This document shows, one piece after another, positions 42,620 to 50,577 of a stretch of DNA of 64,000 nucleotides. This DNA comes from Termitidicoccus mucosus (GTDB taxonomy: Bacteria > Verrucomicrobiota > Verrucomicrobiia > Opitutales > Opitutaceae): the NCBI RefSeq assembly GCF_038725785.1, contig NZ_CP109796.1:7378501-7442500 (forward strand), written 5' to 3'. How positions within the stretch are numbered: position 1 is the stretch's first letter; every line of letters starts with the position of its first letter. The notes below the pieces were generated by a model. It saw nothing but the letters and a program-made list of their open reading frames with translations. It ran no database searches and had not been told where the DNA came from. The translations under genes and the position numbers were made by a program.

Positions 42620-43465
42620 TTATACGAATTTTCCAAGGAATTCCCGCCCCTCGCGAATATCCTCGACGCGCTGCATCCCGGCCTCGCGCTCGATTGCAAA
42701 ATCGCCGCCATAGCCCAGCTCGCGCAACGTCTCAAAGAAATGCGCCCAATCAACATCGCCCCGCCCCGCCGGGACCTCCTCGCCCCATGCGCCGGGCGTT
42801 TTCGCATGCCTGGCGTCCTTGATGTGAATCTGCCGCAGCCACGGCGCCAGCGCGCGCAGCGCCGCGACCGGGTCGCCCTTGCCGTAGAGAATCATGTTTC
42901 CCGGATCGAAGTTCACCCCGATGTTATTGTTTTTGCCGTCCGCCAGCTCCCGCATCAACTCCGCCAGCTCCCCGGCGGTTTCCTGCCCCGTCTCCAGTCC
43001 GAGCGCGATTTTTCTTTCCGCAAAAAGGCTGGCGAGCGTCTCCAGCCGTTCCTTCATCACGGGGAAGCCCGCGTCCGTTTTGCGCGGGAGGAAGCCTGCG
43101 TGAAATGTCACGAGTTTCAAGCCGAGACGCGATGCAATCGCCGCGCCCTCGCGAAAATTCGCCAGGTTTTCCGCCCACGTGGCATCGGGCGCGATGCCGC
43201 CGGTGCGCTTGATTGATTCGAGCGTTGTATAATCCTCCCCGACGCAGCCGAGCATGCCCGAAATGACGGTTATATTATTTCTGGCGAGCAGGCTTTCGAT
43301 GCCGTCCCACGCCGCCGGGGTTTCGCGCAAGGGGTCGAGCGCCAGTTGCACGTTGCGAATGCCGGTGCGCACAAGCCGCTCAATCAACTCGTGCTGGTCG
43401 CGCGCCTGCAACGACCAGCTGCAAACCGCAAGGCGTCCGGGCATGGGTGCGTGGATGGGCATCAT
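42620..43465 (-). CDS. Sugar phosphate isomerase/epimerase family protein
   Basis: 281 residues, an AP endonuclease 2-type TIM barrel. Features are LAVCSWSLQARDQHELIERL, VTFHAGFLP, IALGLETGQE (metal Glu), IGVNFDPGNMILYGKGD (metal Asp) and RQIHIKDA with His, then FAIERE. Such enzymes isomerise or epimerise ketoses or inositol derivatives and often work with Gfo/Idh/MocA dehydrogenases, two of which flank it. Start could be either of two neighbouring Met codons. Confidence 0.9.
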   Translation of the reverse strand: MMPIHAPMPGRLAVCSWSLQARDQHELIERLVRTGIRNVQLALDPLRETPAAWDGIESLLARNNITVISGMLGCVGEDYTTLESIKRTGGIAPDATWAENLANFREGAAIASRLGLKLVTFHAGFLPRKTDAGFPVMKERLETLASLFAERKIALGLETGQETAGELAELMRELADGKNNNIGVNFDPGNMILYGKGDPVAALRALAPWLRQIHIKDARHAKTPGAWGEEVPAGRGDVDWAHFFETLRELGYGGDFAIEREAGMQRVEDIREGREFLGKFV

Positions 43466-43530
43466 GGTGTGTATCGTAGGATTATTGGTTTTTCGCCGCA
43501 GCGGGAGGAAGAGGGGAAAATTAGGAATTA

Positions 43531-43679
43531 TACCAATTACGAACGAGATTTATCCTTTTGGCCGGCCTCTGTGCCGGTCCGGTTTGGGTAGGGCGAGGCG
43601 TCCCGCCGAGCCGTTGCGGCTCGCGGCTCGGCGGGACGCCTCGCCCTACCTGAAATATAAATTCCATTCGTAATTGGTA
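43531..43679. repeat. 149-bp MITE-like element with nested inverted repeats
   Basis: Outer terminal repeats 43531-43553 and 43657-43679 are 20 of 23 complementary (TACCAATTACGAA perfect). Inside, a perfect 25-bp inverted repeat (43588-43612 and 43625-43649, motif GGCGTCCCGCC) encloses 12 bases. No open frame and no clear target duplication. Confidence 0.78.
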
Positions 43680-43768
43680 TTGGAAAAACAAACCCTGCGG
43701 CTTCGCCGGTCTGTTTATAATTCATGTTTCGTGTTTTCTAATTCCTGACTCCTGATTTCTAATTTTTT

Positions 43769-45145
43769 CTACAGTCCGGCGACTTCCCAGCCTTTGCGGT
43801 ATTTGCTGCGGACGAATTTGTCCGCGGCCTTGAGGTCGAATTTCAACGCGGCGCTGTCCCACTTGAGCGTGGTCTTGGGGAAGCGCGCGGCGACGCCGCC
43901 GAGGAGGACGGCCTCGGTAAGCGGGCCGGCGTAGTCGAAGCCGGCGGTGGTTTTGTCGTTGCCGCGGCAGGCCTCGACAAAGGTTTTCCAGTGGTTGGCG
44001 CCTTTTTCACGGGGCAACTGGTAGCCGGCGTGGCTTGCCGTGGGGAAGAGCTGGGCGCGCGCGATGTGCGGCAGCAGGAGCGCGCCGTTTTCGCCGACAA
44101 ACAGGGTGCCCTGCTCGGGCAGCTTGTTGTCCTTGAGTTTGTCGAGTTCGACGAGGCCGGTGATTTCGGCGGGCGGACGCTGGGCGCCGTCATACCAGAA
44201 GAGGCGGAACGCGCCGCCGGTGGTGAAGGGCGTGGGGGCGAAGGTGAGCGTGACACGGGCGTCGATGCCCCAGTTGCCGTGGGCGGGGGCGGGGCCGTCG
44301 GAGCGGACGGAGATGGGCGAGCCGAGGCCGAGGCCGCCGAAGACGGGGTCGAAGATGTGGCAGGCCATGTCGCCCAGGGTGCCGGTGCCGAAGTCGAGGC
44401 GTTTGCGCCAGTTGGAGGGGTGGTAGTAGTAGTCTGCCTTGGCGGGGTTGTCGCTGATGTCGCCGATGTAGGGGCGGGCGTCGCAGACGCCGAGCCAGTT
44501 GTCCCAGGCGAGATTTTCGGGCACGGGGTCAATGCGGTCGGGCTTGGGCGAGGGGTCGCCCCAAGTCTTGTAACACCACGAATGGGCCTCGCGAACCTTG
44601 CCGATGGCGCCGGCGCGGAGGGCGGCGACGGCGATGCGGTAGTGGGCGTTGGAGTGGATTTGGATGCCCATCTGCGTGACGAGCTTTTTCGCGCGGGCGA
44701 TTTCGCGCATCCGGCGGACTTCATACAATTCGTGCGCGAGGGGTTTTTGCACGTAAGCGTGGAGCCCGAGGCTCATGGCGGACACGGCGATGGGCGCGTG
44801 CATGTGGTCGGGCGTGGAGACATTGATGCTGTCGAGCGAGCCGCCCATTTTCGCGAGCATTTCGCGCCAGTCGCGGAAGAAGCGGGCGTCGGGAAACGCC
44901 TCGCGCGCCTGGGCGGCGAGGGATTCGTCAACGTCGCACAACGCGGCGATTTCGACGCCGTCGCAACTGGAGATTTGTTGCAAGTCCTGCCAGCCCATGT
45001 GGGCGAGGCCGACGGCGGCGTGGCGAAGGCGCCCGGAGGGCGGGTTGGCGAGGAGGCCGCGCGTGACAAAGGGCGCGGCGAGGGCGGCGGCACCGACGGT
45101 TTTAAGGAAGGCGCGGCGGGTGGCGAGGGCGTGGCGGGCGTGCAT
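43769..45145 (-). CDS. Tat-exported Gfo/Idh/MocA family protein
   Basis: 458 residues with a twin-arginine signal (TRRAFLKTVGAAALAAPF). The Rossmann part begins AAVGLAHMGWQDLQQI and the sugar-binding region includes STPDHMHAPIAVSAMSLG and YVQKPLAHE with the family Lys. This long, exported subgroup, common in Planctomycetes and Verrucomicrobia, has members that act as glycosidases by transient oxidation with a tightly bound NAD. It lies 50 bp after a DUF1080 fusion gene, also exported, on the same strand, so both likely act on the same periplasmic glycan. Confidence 0.9.
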   Translation of the reverse strand: MHARHALATRRAFLKTVGAAALAAPFVTRGLLANPPSGRLRHAAVGLAHMGWQDLQQISSCDGVEIAALCDVDESLAAQAREAFPDARFFRDWREMLAKMGGSLDSINVSTPDHMHAPIAVSAMSLGLHAYVQKPLAHELYEVRRMREIARAKKLVTQMGIQIHSNAHYRIAVAALRAGAIGKVREAHSWCYKTWGDPSPKPDRIDPVPENLAWDNWLGVCDARPYIGDISDNPAKADYYYHPSNWRKRLDFGTGTLGDMACHIFDPVFGGLGLGSPISVRSDGPAPAHGNWGIDARVTLTFAPTPFTTGGAFRLFWYDGAQRPPAEITGLVELDKLKDNKLPEQGTLFVGENGALLLPHIARAQLFPTASHAGYQLPREKGANHWKTFVEACRGNDKTTAGFDYAGPLTEAVLLGGVAARFPKTTLKWDSAALKFDLKAADKFVRSKYRKGWEVAGL

Positions 45146-45195
45146 GACGGAGGCGGTTGTTGGTGGATTTTGGCCCGGGATTTGTCCGGGTTGGT

Positions 45196-47280
45196 TCAGT
45201 CAAGCTGGAGGATGGCGAGGATGGGCAGGTGATCGGAGGCGACGGGTTCGTCGAGAGTGCGGGTTTCGAGGACTTTGAAAGGGTCGGCCGAGCGGTGGAA
45301 GATATAATCAATGCGGTTTTCGCGGTCTGGGGTGGCGTGTTTGCCGAGAGCGGGGGCGGCGGTGTCGGCCCAATGTTTTTGCAGGGCGGCGACGGGGGCG
45401 GAGGAGGGGCGGGCGTTGAAGTCACCGGCGAGGATGACGGGGGCGGGATCGTCGAGGAGGAGTTCGTTGATTGTCGCGGTCTGGATGGCGCGCTCATCGG
45501 CGGAGGCGACGGAGAGGTGGGTGCAGGCGAAGCGAAGCGCGCGTTTGCCGGGAAGGCTGAGGCGGGCGACGAGGAGGCCGCGCTGTTCTTTCTGGACGGG
45601 CGGGGGGAGGAGCATCATTTCGTGGCGCTCAATGGGAAATTTGGAGAGGATGAGGATACCGTATTCGCCGCCGCGGTAGTTGATGGTTTTGCCGAAGGCG
45701 TGGTCCATGCGGAGTTTTTCCGCGAGGACGCGGGCCTGGTCAACCCGCCCGGTGCGGGTGGTGTCGCGGTCAACTTCCTGCACGGCGACGAGGTCGGGGG
45801 CGGCGGATTCGATGACGGCGGCGATGCGGTCGAGGTCGAGTTTTTTGTCGGTGCCCTCGCCGTGGTGGATATTATAGCAGAGGACGCGGAGGGTTTGGGG
45901 TGCGGCGGCCTGGTCAGGCTGGATAGGCTGGAGGGGTTTTATGGAGATGTTGCGAAACTCGACGGGATCGTTGTGGCCGGCGAAGCCGAAGTGGCCGCTG
46001 GCGCGGTCCTTGCCCGGATGTGGTTTGTCGCCCATGAACTCGGTCACGGTTGACAGGTCCGCGTCGAGGATGGGCGCGCCGTTCAACTCCACCTTGATGG
46101 TCGGGCCGGCGACGGTGACCTCCTGGTAATTCCATTCGCCAGCAGGCCGCTGGTAGCCTCGGTGCGCGCCGACCATGCCGTAGGCGGAGCCGTGCGCCTG
46201 GCGCGGGTCGATTTTTTGCCCGGTGACTTTTTCGTAGTCGGCGGCGAGTATTTGCAACTCGCACATGCCCGCGTAGGCGGGGTTGCCCTTGCCGGGATAG
46301 CGGATGGCGAGGCCGTTGTTGCCGCCGGGGGGCAGCTTGAATTCGAGGCGGGCGACGAAATCGGAATACTCGGCTTCGGTGTAGAGTGTGCCGCCTTTTT
46401 TGGGCTGCCAGACGATGGCGCCGTCCTTGACGGCCACGGCGGCGGTCGCGCCCGTCCATCCGTCGAGGTTTTTGCCGTTAAAGACGGATTCGAACCCGTC
46501 AGGGGAGCGGTCACGCAGGAGGGCGGTGGCCTCGGCGCCGGAAATTTCGCGGATATAGAGGTCGCGCCAGCGGATTTCGGAGCCGTGTGTTTGCAACTGT
46601 ATCGGGCCGCGCGCGGGCACCGGGGCGCGCTGCGCGCGCGGGAGTTTGCGGTCGTAATAGTTTTCCATGACGGCGCCGTCCACGGTTTGTTTTCCGTTCA
46701 ACCAGACCCAGACGCGCGACCCGGCCATGATGACGCGCAGGCTGTTCCATTCGCCAAAAGGCTTGTCGGCAAAGACGAGCGGGTCCTTGCCGGGCGCGCC
46801 GGGGCTGTTGTTCCAGAGCGCGCCGGAGCCTTTTTGCGCCCCGTTTTTGAATTCCTTCGGGTTGGTGTGGTCCCAGATTTGCACCTGCGGGCACCCGCGC
46901 AGGTAAACGCCGCTGTCGCCGAGCGGGAGGGCCTTGTATTCGAGGAGGAGTTCGAAGTCGCCGTAGTCGTTGCCGGTGGTCAGATACAGGCCCTGTCCGT
47001 CGTTGACGAGTTCGCCGTTTTCGACGCGCCAGTGGGCGCGGATGTCGGCCAGCGAGGCATCGCGTTTTTTTGCGAATTCCTCCGGCGGCAGCGCCATGTA
47101 AACGCGCGGGTCCTCGGTCTTCGCGCCCCACCAGCCGGCGAGGTCGCGTCCGTTGAAAAGCGCCGCGAACCCGGCGGGCGGCGAGGGGAGTGCCTGCGCA
47201 TGCAGGAATGCGGCTTGCGCGAGTATTCCGGCGGCGAGGGCACACAGGGCAATTCCCCGGGGATTGTTTTTTTTCTTCAT
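45196..47280 (-). CDS. Exported DUF1080-DUF1080-endonuclease/exonuclease/phosphatase fusion
   Basis: 694 residues from the ATG at 47280, with a signal peptide (GIALCALAAGILAQAAFLHA). Domain 1 (about 35-245) and domain 2 (about 255-450) are concanavalin-like DUF1080 (3-keto-disaccharide hydrolase) folds: FAALFNGRDLAGWWG...GDSGVYLRG and FESVFNGKNLDGWTG...NNGLAIRYPG. Domain 3 (about 465-694) is an EEP-fold hydrolase: LCYNIHHGEG, VAVQEVDRD, HLSVASADERA, ILAGDFNA, IDYIFH and SDHLPI, complete in its metal and catalytic residues. The protein could cleave a glycan and a linked phosphodiester; that combination is inference. Confidence 0.88.
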   Translation of the reverse strand: MKKKNNPRGIALCALAAGILAQAAFLHAQALPSPPAGFAALFNGRDLAGWWGAKTEDPRVYMALPPEEFAKKRDASLADIRAHWRVENGELVNDGQGLYLTTGNDYGDFELLLEYKALPLGDSGVYLRGCPQVQIWDHTNPKEFKNGAQKGSGALWNNSPGAPGKDPLVFADKPFGEWNSLRVIMAGSRVWVWLNGKQTVDGAVMENYYDRKLPRAQRAPVPARGPIQLQTHGSEIRWRDLYIREISGAEATALLRDRSPDGFESVFNGKNLDGWTGATAAVAVKDGAIVWQPKKGGTLYTEAEYSDFVARLEFKLPPGGNNGLAIRYPGKGNPAYAGMCELQILAADYEKVTGQKIDPRQAHGSAYGMVGAHRGYQRPAGEWNYQEVTVAGPTIKVELNGAPILDADLSTVTEFMGDKPHPGKDRASGHFGFAGHNDPVEFRNISIKPLQPIQPDQAAAPQTLRVLCYNIHHGEGTDKKLDLDRIAAVIESAAPDLVAVQEVDRDTTRTGRVDQARVLAEKLRMDHAFGKTINYRGGEYGILILSKFPIERHEMMLLPPPVQKEQRGLLVARLSLPGKRALRFACTHLSVASADERAIQTATINELLLDDPAPVILAGDFNARPSSAPVAALQKHWADTAAPALGKHATPDRENRIDYIFHRSADPFKVLETRTLDEPVASDHLPILAILQLD

Positions 47281-47371
47281 GGGCAATGCGTGGCAAAAGG
47301 GATGGCTGCGGGGTGGGGGAACGGTGGTTCAGGATTATATATCAATGACTATTGAAAAACAGATTTTTGCG

Positions 47372-47449
47372 GGAGGGACGACCTCCGTGTCGTCCGCTTC
47401 GGGAGGAAAGCGGAAGAACCGGAATGGACGACACGGAGGTCGTCCCTCC
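47372..47449. repeat. Palindromic repeat between two carbohydrate genes
   Basis: A perfect 24-bp inverted repeat (47372-47395 and 47426-47449; motif GGGACGACCTCCGTGTCG) encloses 30 bases. It lies between the DUF1080 fusion gene and the NagB/PIG-L gene. Confidence 0.8.
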
Positions 47450-47492
47450 AAACCCTGTCTCTGCCAACGTGTCATTTTGATTTATAAAAATG

Positions 47493-49478
47493 CTAGAGCT
47501 GGGCGTGGCCGAGAAATTCCTCGGGGGAATAGCGTTTGAAGGCCTCGATGGCCTCGTATTCGGCGAGACCGAGGATGTTGTAGGCATCCGCGATGGCGCG
47601 TCCGCGATCTTCGCTGCGCTGCCAGAACTCGCGGTGGTCGTCGCCGGCGAAAAGCGCCGTGTCCTTTTGCGTGGCATGGCGGAAGATCGCGCGGCGGCGG
47701 CGCAGGACTTCCTGCGGGCTGAGGGGCACGGCCATGTCGATTTCATCCGGACCCCACGAAGCCCATGCGCCGCGGTAGAGCCAGAGCTCGGTGCCGGCGA
47801 CCCAGTCCTTTTTGTCCGCGGCGCAAAGGGCGAGCGCGTCGCGGAGCGCGTTGAGGCAGAGGCGGTGTGTGCCGTGCGGGTCGTTGAGATCGCCGGTGGC
47901 GAAAATCTGGTGCGGGCGGATTTCGTCGAGGATCGCACGCATGACCCGCAGGTCGGCATCGGCGAGCTTGCGATGACGGTCGGCGTCGTGGTGGTAGAAC
48001 GGCAGGTCGAGAAAATGCAGATGGTCGAGCGGCACCCCGCAGACGCGGGCCGCGGCCATCGATTCGTGACGGCGCACGAGCGCCTTGAGCCGGGTGATTT
48101 CGGGCGCGGCGGGAAGCGCGCCCGTGTTTTCAAAGGCCGCGCAAAGGGCGGACGCGGAGAAGTCCGGCGGCGGCGTCCCGGGAGAGGCCGCGTCGATGGT
48201 GTCGCGCGCAAAGAGGAGCGCGCGCCAGAGCGCCTCGTCGGAAATGGCGTTGGCGCCGGACACCTGGCAGGCGACATGCACATCGTGGCCGTGCTCGACG
48301 AGCCGGCAAAGCGTGCCGCCCATGCCGATGACGGCATTGTCGGGATGCGCGGAGAAAATGAGTATCCGTTTCGGGAATACGGCGGCGCTGGTCGAGCGGA
48401 GCGGGCGCGAGGGCGCGTCCCCGGGGCGCGTGCGCGCGGGGTCCCGCCCGCCGGGCCAGCCGGTGATGGTGTGCTGCATCTGGTAGAACCCGGCGAGGTT
48501 GGCGTCGTAGGCGGAACCGTGGATGCGCAGGAGGTCTTGCAGGCCGGATTCGTTGTAATCGTCGTTGGTAAGCTTGAGGATCGCCTTTTTCCGCCGCAAC
48601 GAAAGCCAGATGATGGCCCGGCGCGTCATGCGCGCATCCCATTCGAGCCCCTGATCCTCGAGCGGGCCGAGGAGCCAGGGTGCGCGATGGCGCGTAAGCT
48701 CGCCCGCCGCCGCCAGGTCGGTGATGAACAAGGCATTGTCGTGCTCCTGGAGAAAAGACGCGGGACAGTGCGGGGTCACCTCGCCCTCGACGGCGGCGCG
48801 GACGACGGGCGCCTTGTGCTGCCCCCAGGCCAGCAGCATGACCCGCCGCGCGCCTAGGATGGTGCGCACGCCCATCGAGACGGCCTGCCGGGGCGTGTGT
48901 TCCTCCCCGCCAAAATCACTGGCGGCGTCGCGGCGGGTGAGCGGGTCAAGCGTGACAAAACGGGTGCGCGACCGGCGCGCCGAACCCGGCTCGTTAAAGC
49001 CGATATGGCCCGTCCGCCCGATGCCGAGGATCTGGATGTCGATGCCGCCCGCCTCGGCGATTGCCTGTTCGTAGCGCCGGCAGGATTCCTCCGCATCGGC
49101 GGCAGGCGCGTTGCCGTCGGGAATATGCGTGTTTGCGGCGGGGATATCGACCTTGGCAAAAAGGTGCGTCCACATGAAGTGGTGATAGCTTTGCGGATGC
49201 CCGGGCGGAAGATTCTGGTATTCGTCGAGATTGAAGGTGACGACATTTGCGAAACTGAGGCCCTCTTCGCGGTGCATGCGCACGAGTTCGGCATAGAGGC
49301 CGAGCGGTGTGCTGCCGGTGGCAAGGCCGAGGACGGCCCGCCGCCCCTGGCGCTGGCGCTCGCGGATGAGCGCCGCGATTTCGCGCGCGACGCAACGGGA
49401 CGCCTCCGCGTTGTCCTTGAAAACGGCAAGGGCGACATGCTCGTGGCGGTTTGGCGCAAGGATGTGCTGGCTGATCAT
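47493..49478 (-). CDS. Glucosamine-6-phosphate deaminase fused to PIG-L/LmbE-type domain
   Basis: 661 residues. The NagB domain (about 15-270) has LGLATGSTPLGLY, FNLDEYQNL and GIGRTGHIGFNEPGS; the Asp usual before GHI is Thr, which I recall as normal for this long form. The C-terminal domain (about 370-660) is PIG-L-like, starting ILIFSAHPDNAVIGMGGTL; the metal-binding HPDD motif is HPDN (His378, Asp380, Asn381), and DLNDPHGTHRL supplies the later His. NagB turns glucosamine 6-phosphate into fructose 6-phosphate; the PIG-L part would remove an N-acetyl group if active. Confidence 0.88.
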   Translation of the reverse strand: MISQHILAPNRHEHVALAVFKDNAEASRCVAREIAALIRERQRQGRRAVLGLATGSTPLGLYAELVRMHREEGLSFANVVTFNLDEYQNLPPGHPQSYHHFMWTHLFAKVDIPAANTHIPDGNAPAADAEESCRRYEQAIAEAGGIDIQILGIGRTGHIGFNEPGSARRSRTRFVTLDPLTRRDAASDFGGEEHTPRQAVSMGVRTILGARRVMLLAWGQHKAPVVRAAVEGEVTPHCPASFLQEHDNALFITDLAAAGELTRHRAPWLLGPLEDQGLEWDARMTRRAIIWLSLRRKKAILKLTNDDYNESGLQDLLRIHGSAYDANLAGFYQMQHTITGWPGGRDPARTRPGDAPSRPLRSTSAAVFPKRILIFSAHPDNAVIGMGGTLCRLVEHGHDVHVACQVSGANAISDEALWRALLFARDTIDAASPGTPPPDFSASALCAAFENTGALPAAPEITRLKALVRRHESMAAARVCGVPLDHLHFLDLPFYHHDADRHRKLADADLRVMRAILDEIRPHQIFATGDLNDPHGTHRLCLNALRDALALCAADKKDWVAGTELWLYRGAWASWGPDEIDMAVPLSPQEVLRRRRAIFRHATQKDTALFAGDDHREFWQRSEDRGRAIADAYNILGLAEYEAIEAFKRYSPEEFLGHAQL

Positions 49479-49573
49479 CGAGAGGAAAGCTCGCGGGCTT
49501 GGCGGTTGGCGATTTTTGCAATCCGGCGTTTCTAAAGACTTGCTGATGATACCCGGGTCGTGGTCTGTTTTGA

Positions 49574-50545
49574 ATGGCAGAAACGACTATGTTTTTAACA
49601 AAAATAACAACCCGGAGCGCGGCCAGAAAGATGCCCTCGCTGGAAAAACTGCTGGCCCTGCTGCCCTCCCCGGCGCATCCGCTGGCCGGCAGGCGCGCGA
49701 CGACGCTCGTCCTGCCGGACAACATCGCCTGCTTTTGCCGGCGCTCCGCGTCCGGCCTGAACCGCCCGCAGCGCGGCCGCGCGCTGCACCACCGGTTCGT
49801 GCTCATGCTCGCGCTCCGCACGGGCGTGACCGTCCGTGTGGACGACACCGACGTCTCGTTGGGCGAGGGCAAGGGCCTGCTCGTGTTTCCGTTCCAATTC
49901 CACGACTACATGGACGCCCGGCGCGAGGCGTTGCAGTGGCTGTTCATCACGTTCGACATGGTCAACGACGGCTCGCTCGAGGCGCTGCGCTACCAGCCGT
50001 TCGACATCACGCCGGACATGGTGCGGATCATGGCGGACCTGGTGGCGGTGTATTTGAAAACCGGCGCGACCGCCGACGACTTGACGACGTTGCTGCTGGC
50101 GCTGTTGCTCGCTCATATCAAGCGCCCGCGCGCGGGCGCGCGCAAACGGGGGCAAAGCCCGGCGGCAAGCACCTTGGCGGGCGGCCGCGCCGCCGGAGGC
50201 CCGGGCCTGATGACGAAGGTCAACGAGCTTGCCGAAGAACGCGCCCTGCCGCCGAGCGTGAAGGAAATGGCGGCCGCGCTGGGCATCAGCGCGAGCCATT
50301 TGCGGACCCGGTTTCGGGAATCGTGCGGCGTGACGATCGGCAGGCACGTGCGGTGGCTCCGGCTGGAAAAGGCGCGCGGCCTTCTCCGATTAAGCACGCG
50401 CCGGGTGAGCGAGATCGCGGAGATGTGCGGGTTTTCATCCGTCTATACGTTCAGCCGCGCGTTTCACGCGGCCTACAGCGTGGCGCCGCTCGAATATCGC
50501 AAGGGCGCCCACATCCAGCCGCGGAAATCGACCAGACGCCGGTGA
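49574..50545 (+). CDS. AraC family transcriptional regulator
   Basis: 323 residues. The N-terminal half is a cupin-like sensor (ALHHRFVLMLALRTGVTVRVDD...GLLVFPFQFHDYMDA). The C-terminal half has two HTH motifs: VKEMAAALGISASHLRTRFRESCG and VSEIAEMCGFSSVYTFSRAFHAAYSVAPLEYR, the full AraC signature. It is divergent from the NagB/PIG-L gene with 95 bp between starts, so it probably controls that gene in response to an amino sugar. The Met at 49631 is an alternative start. Confidence 0.9.
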   Translation: MAETTMFLTKITTRSAARKMPSLEKLLALLPSPAHPLAGRRATTLVLPDNIACFCRRSASGLNRPQRGRALHHRFVLMLALRTGVTVRVDDTDVSLGEGKGLLVFPFQFHDYMDARREALQWLFITFDMVNDGSLEALRYQPFDITPDMVRIMADLVAVYLKTGATADDLTTLLLALLLAHIKRPRAGARKRGQSPAASTLAGGRAAGGPGLMTKVNELAEERALPPSVKEMAAALGISASHLRTRFRESCGVTIGRHVRWLRLEKARGLLRLSTRRVSEIAEMCGFSSVYTFSRAFHAAYSVAPLEYRKGAHIQPRKSTRRR

Positions 50546-50577
50546 GGATGCCGGCGCGGAAATGGCCCGTCCCCCGC

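Noticed and set aside
49560-49612. A third copy of the 45-bp operator in front of the AraC gene
   Set aside because: Only GGC-x-x-AAACGAC and a few T residues match; similarity is too weak beyond that block.
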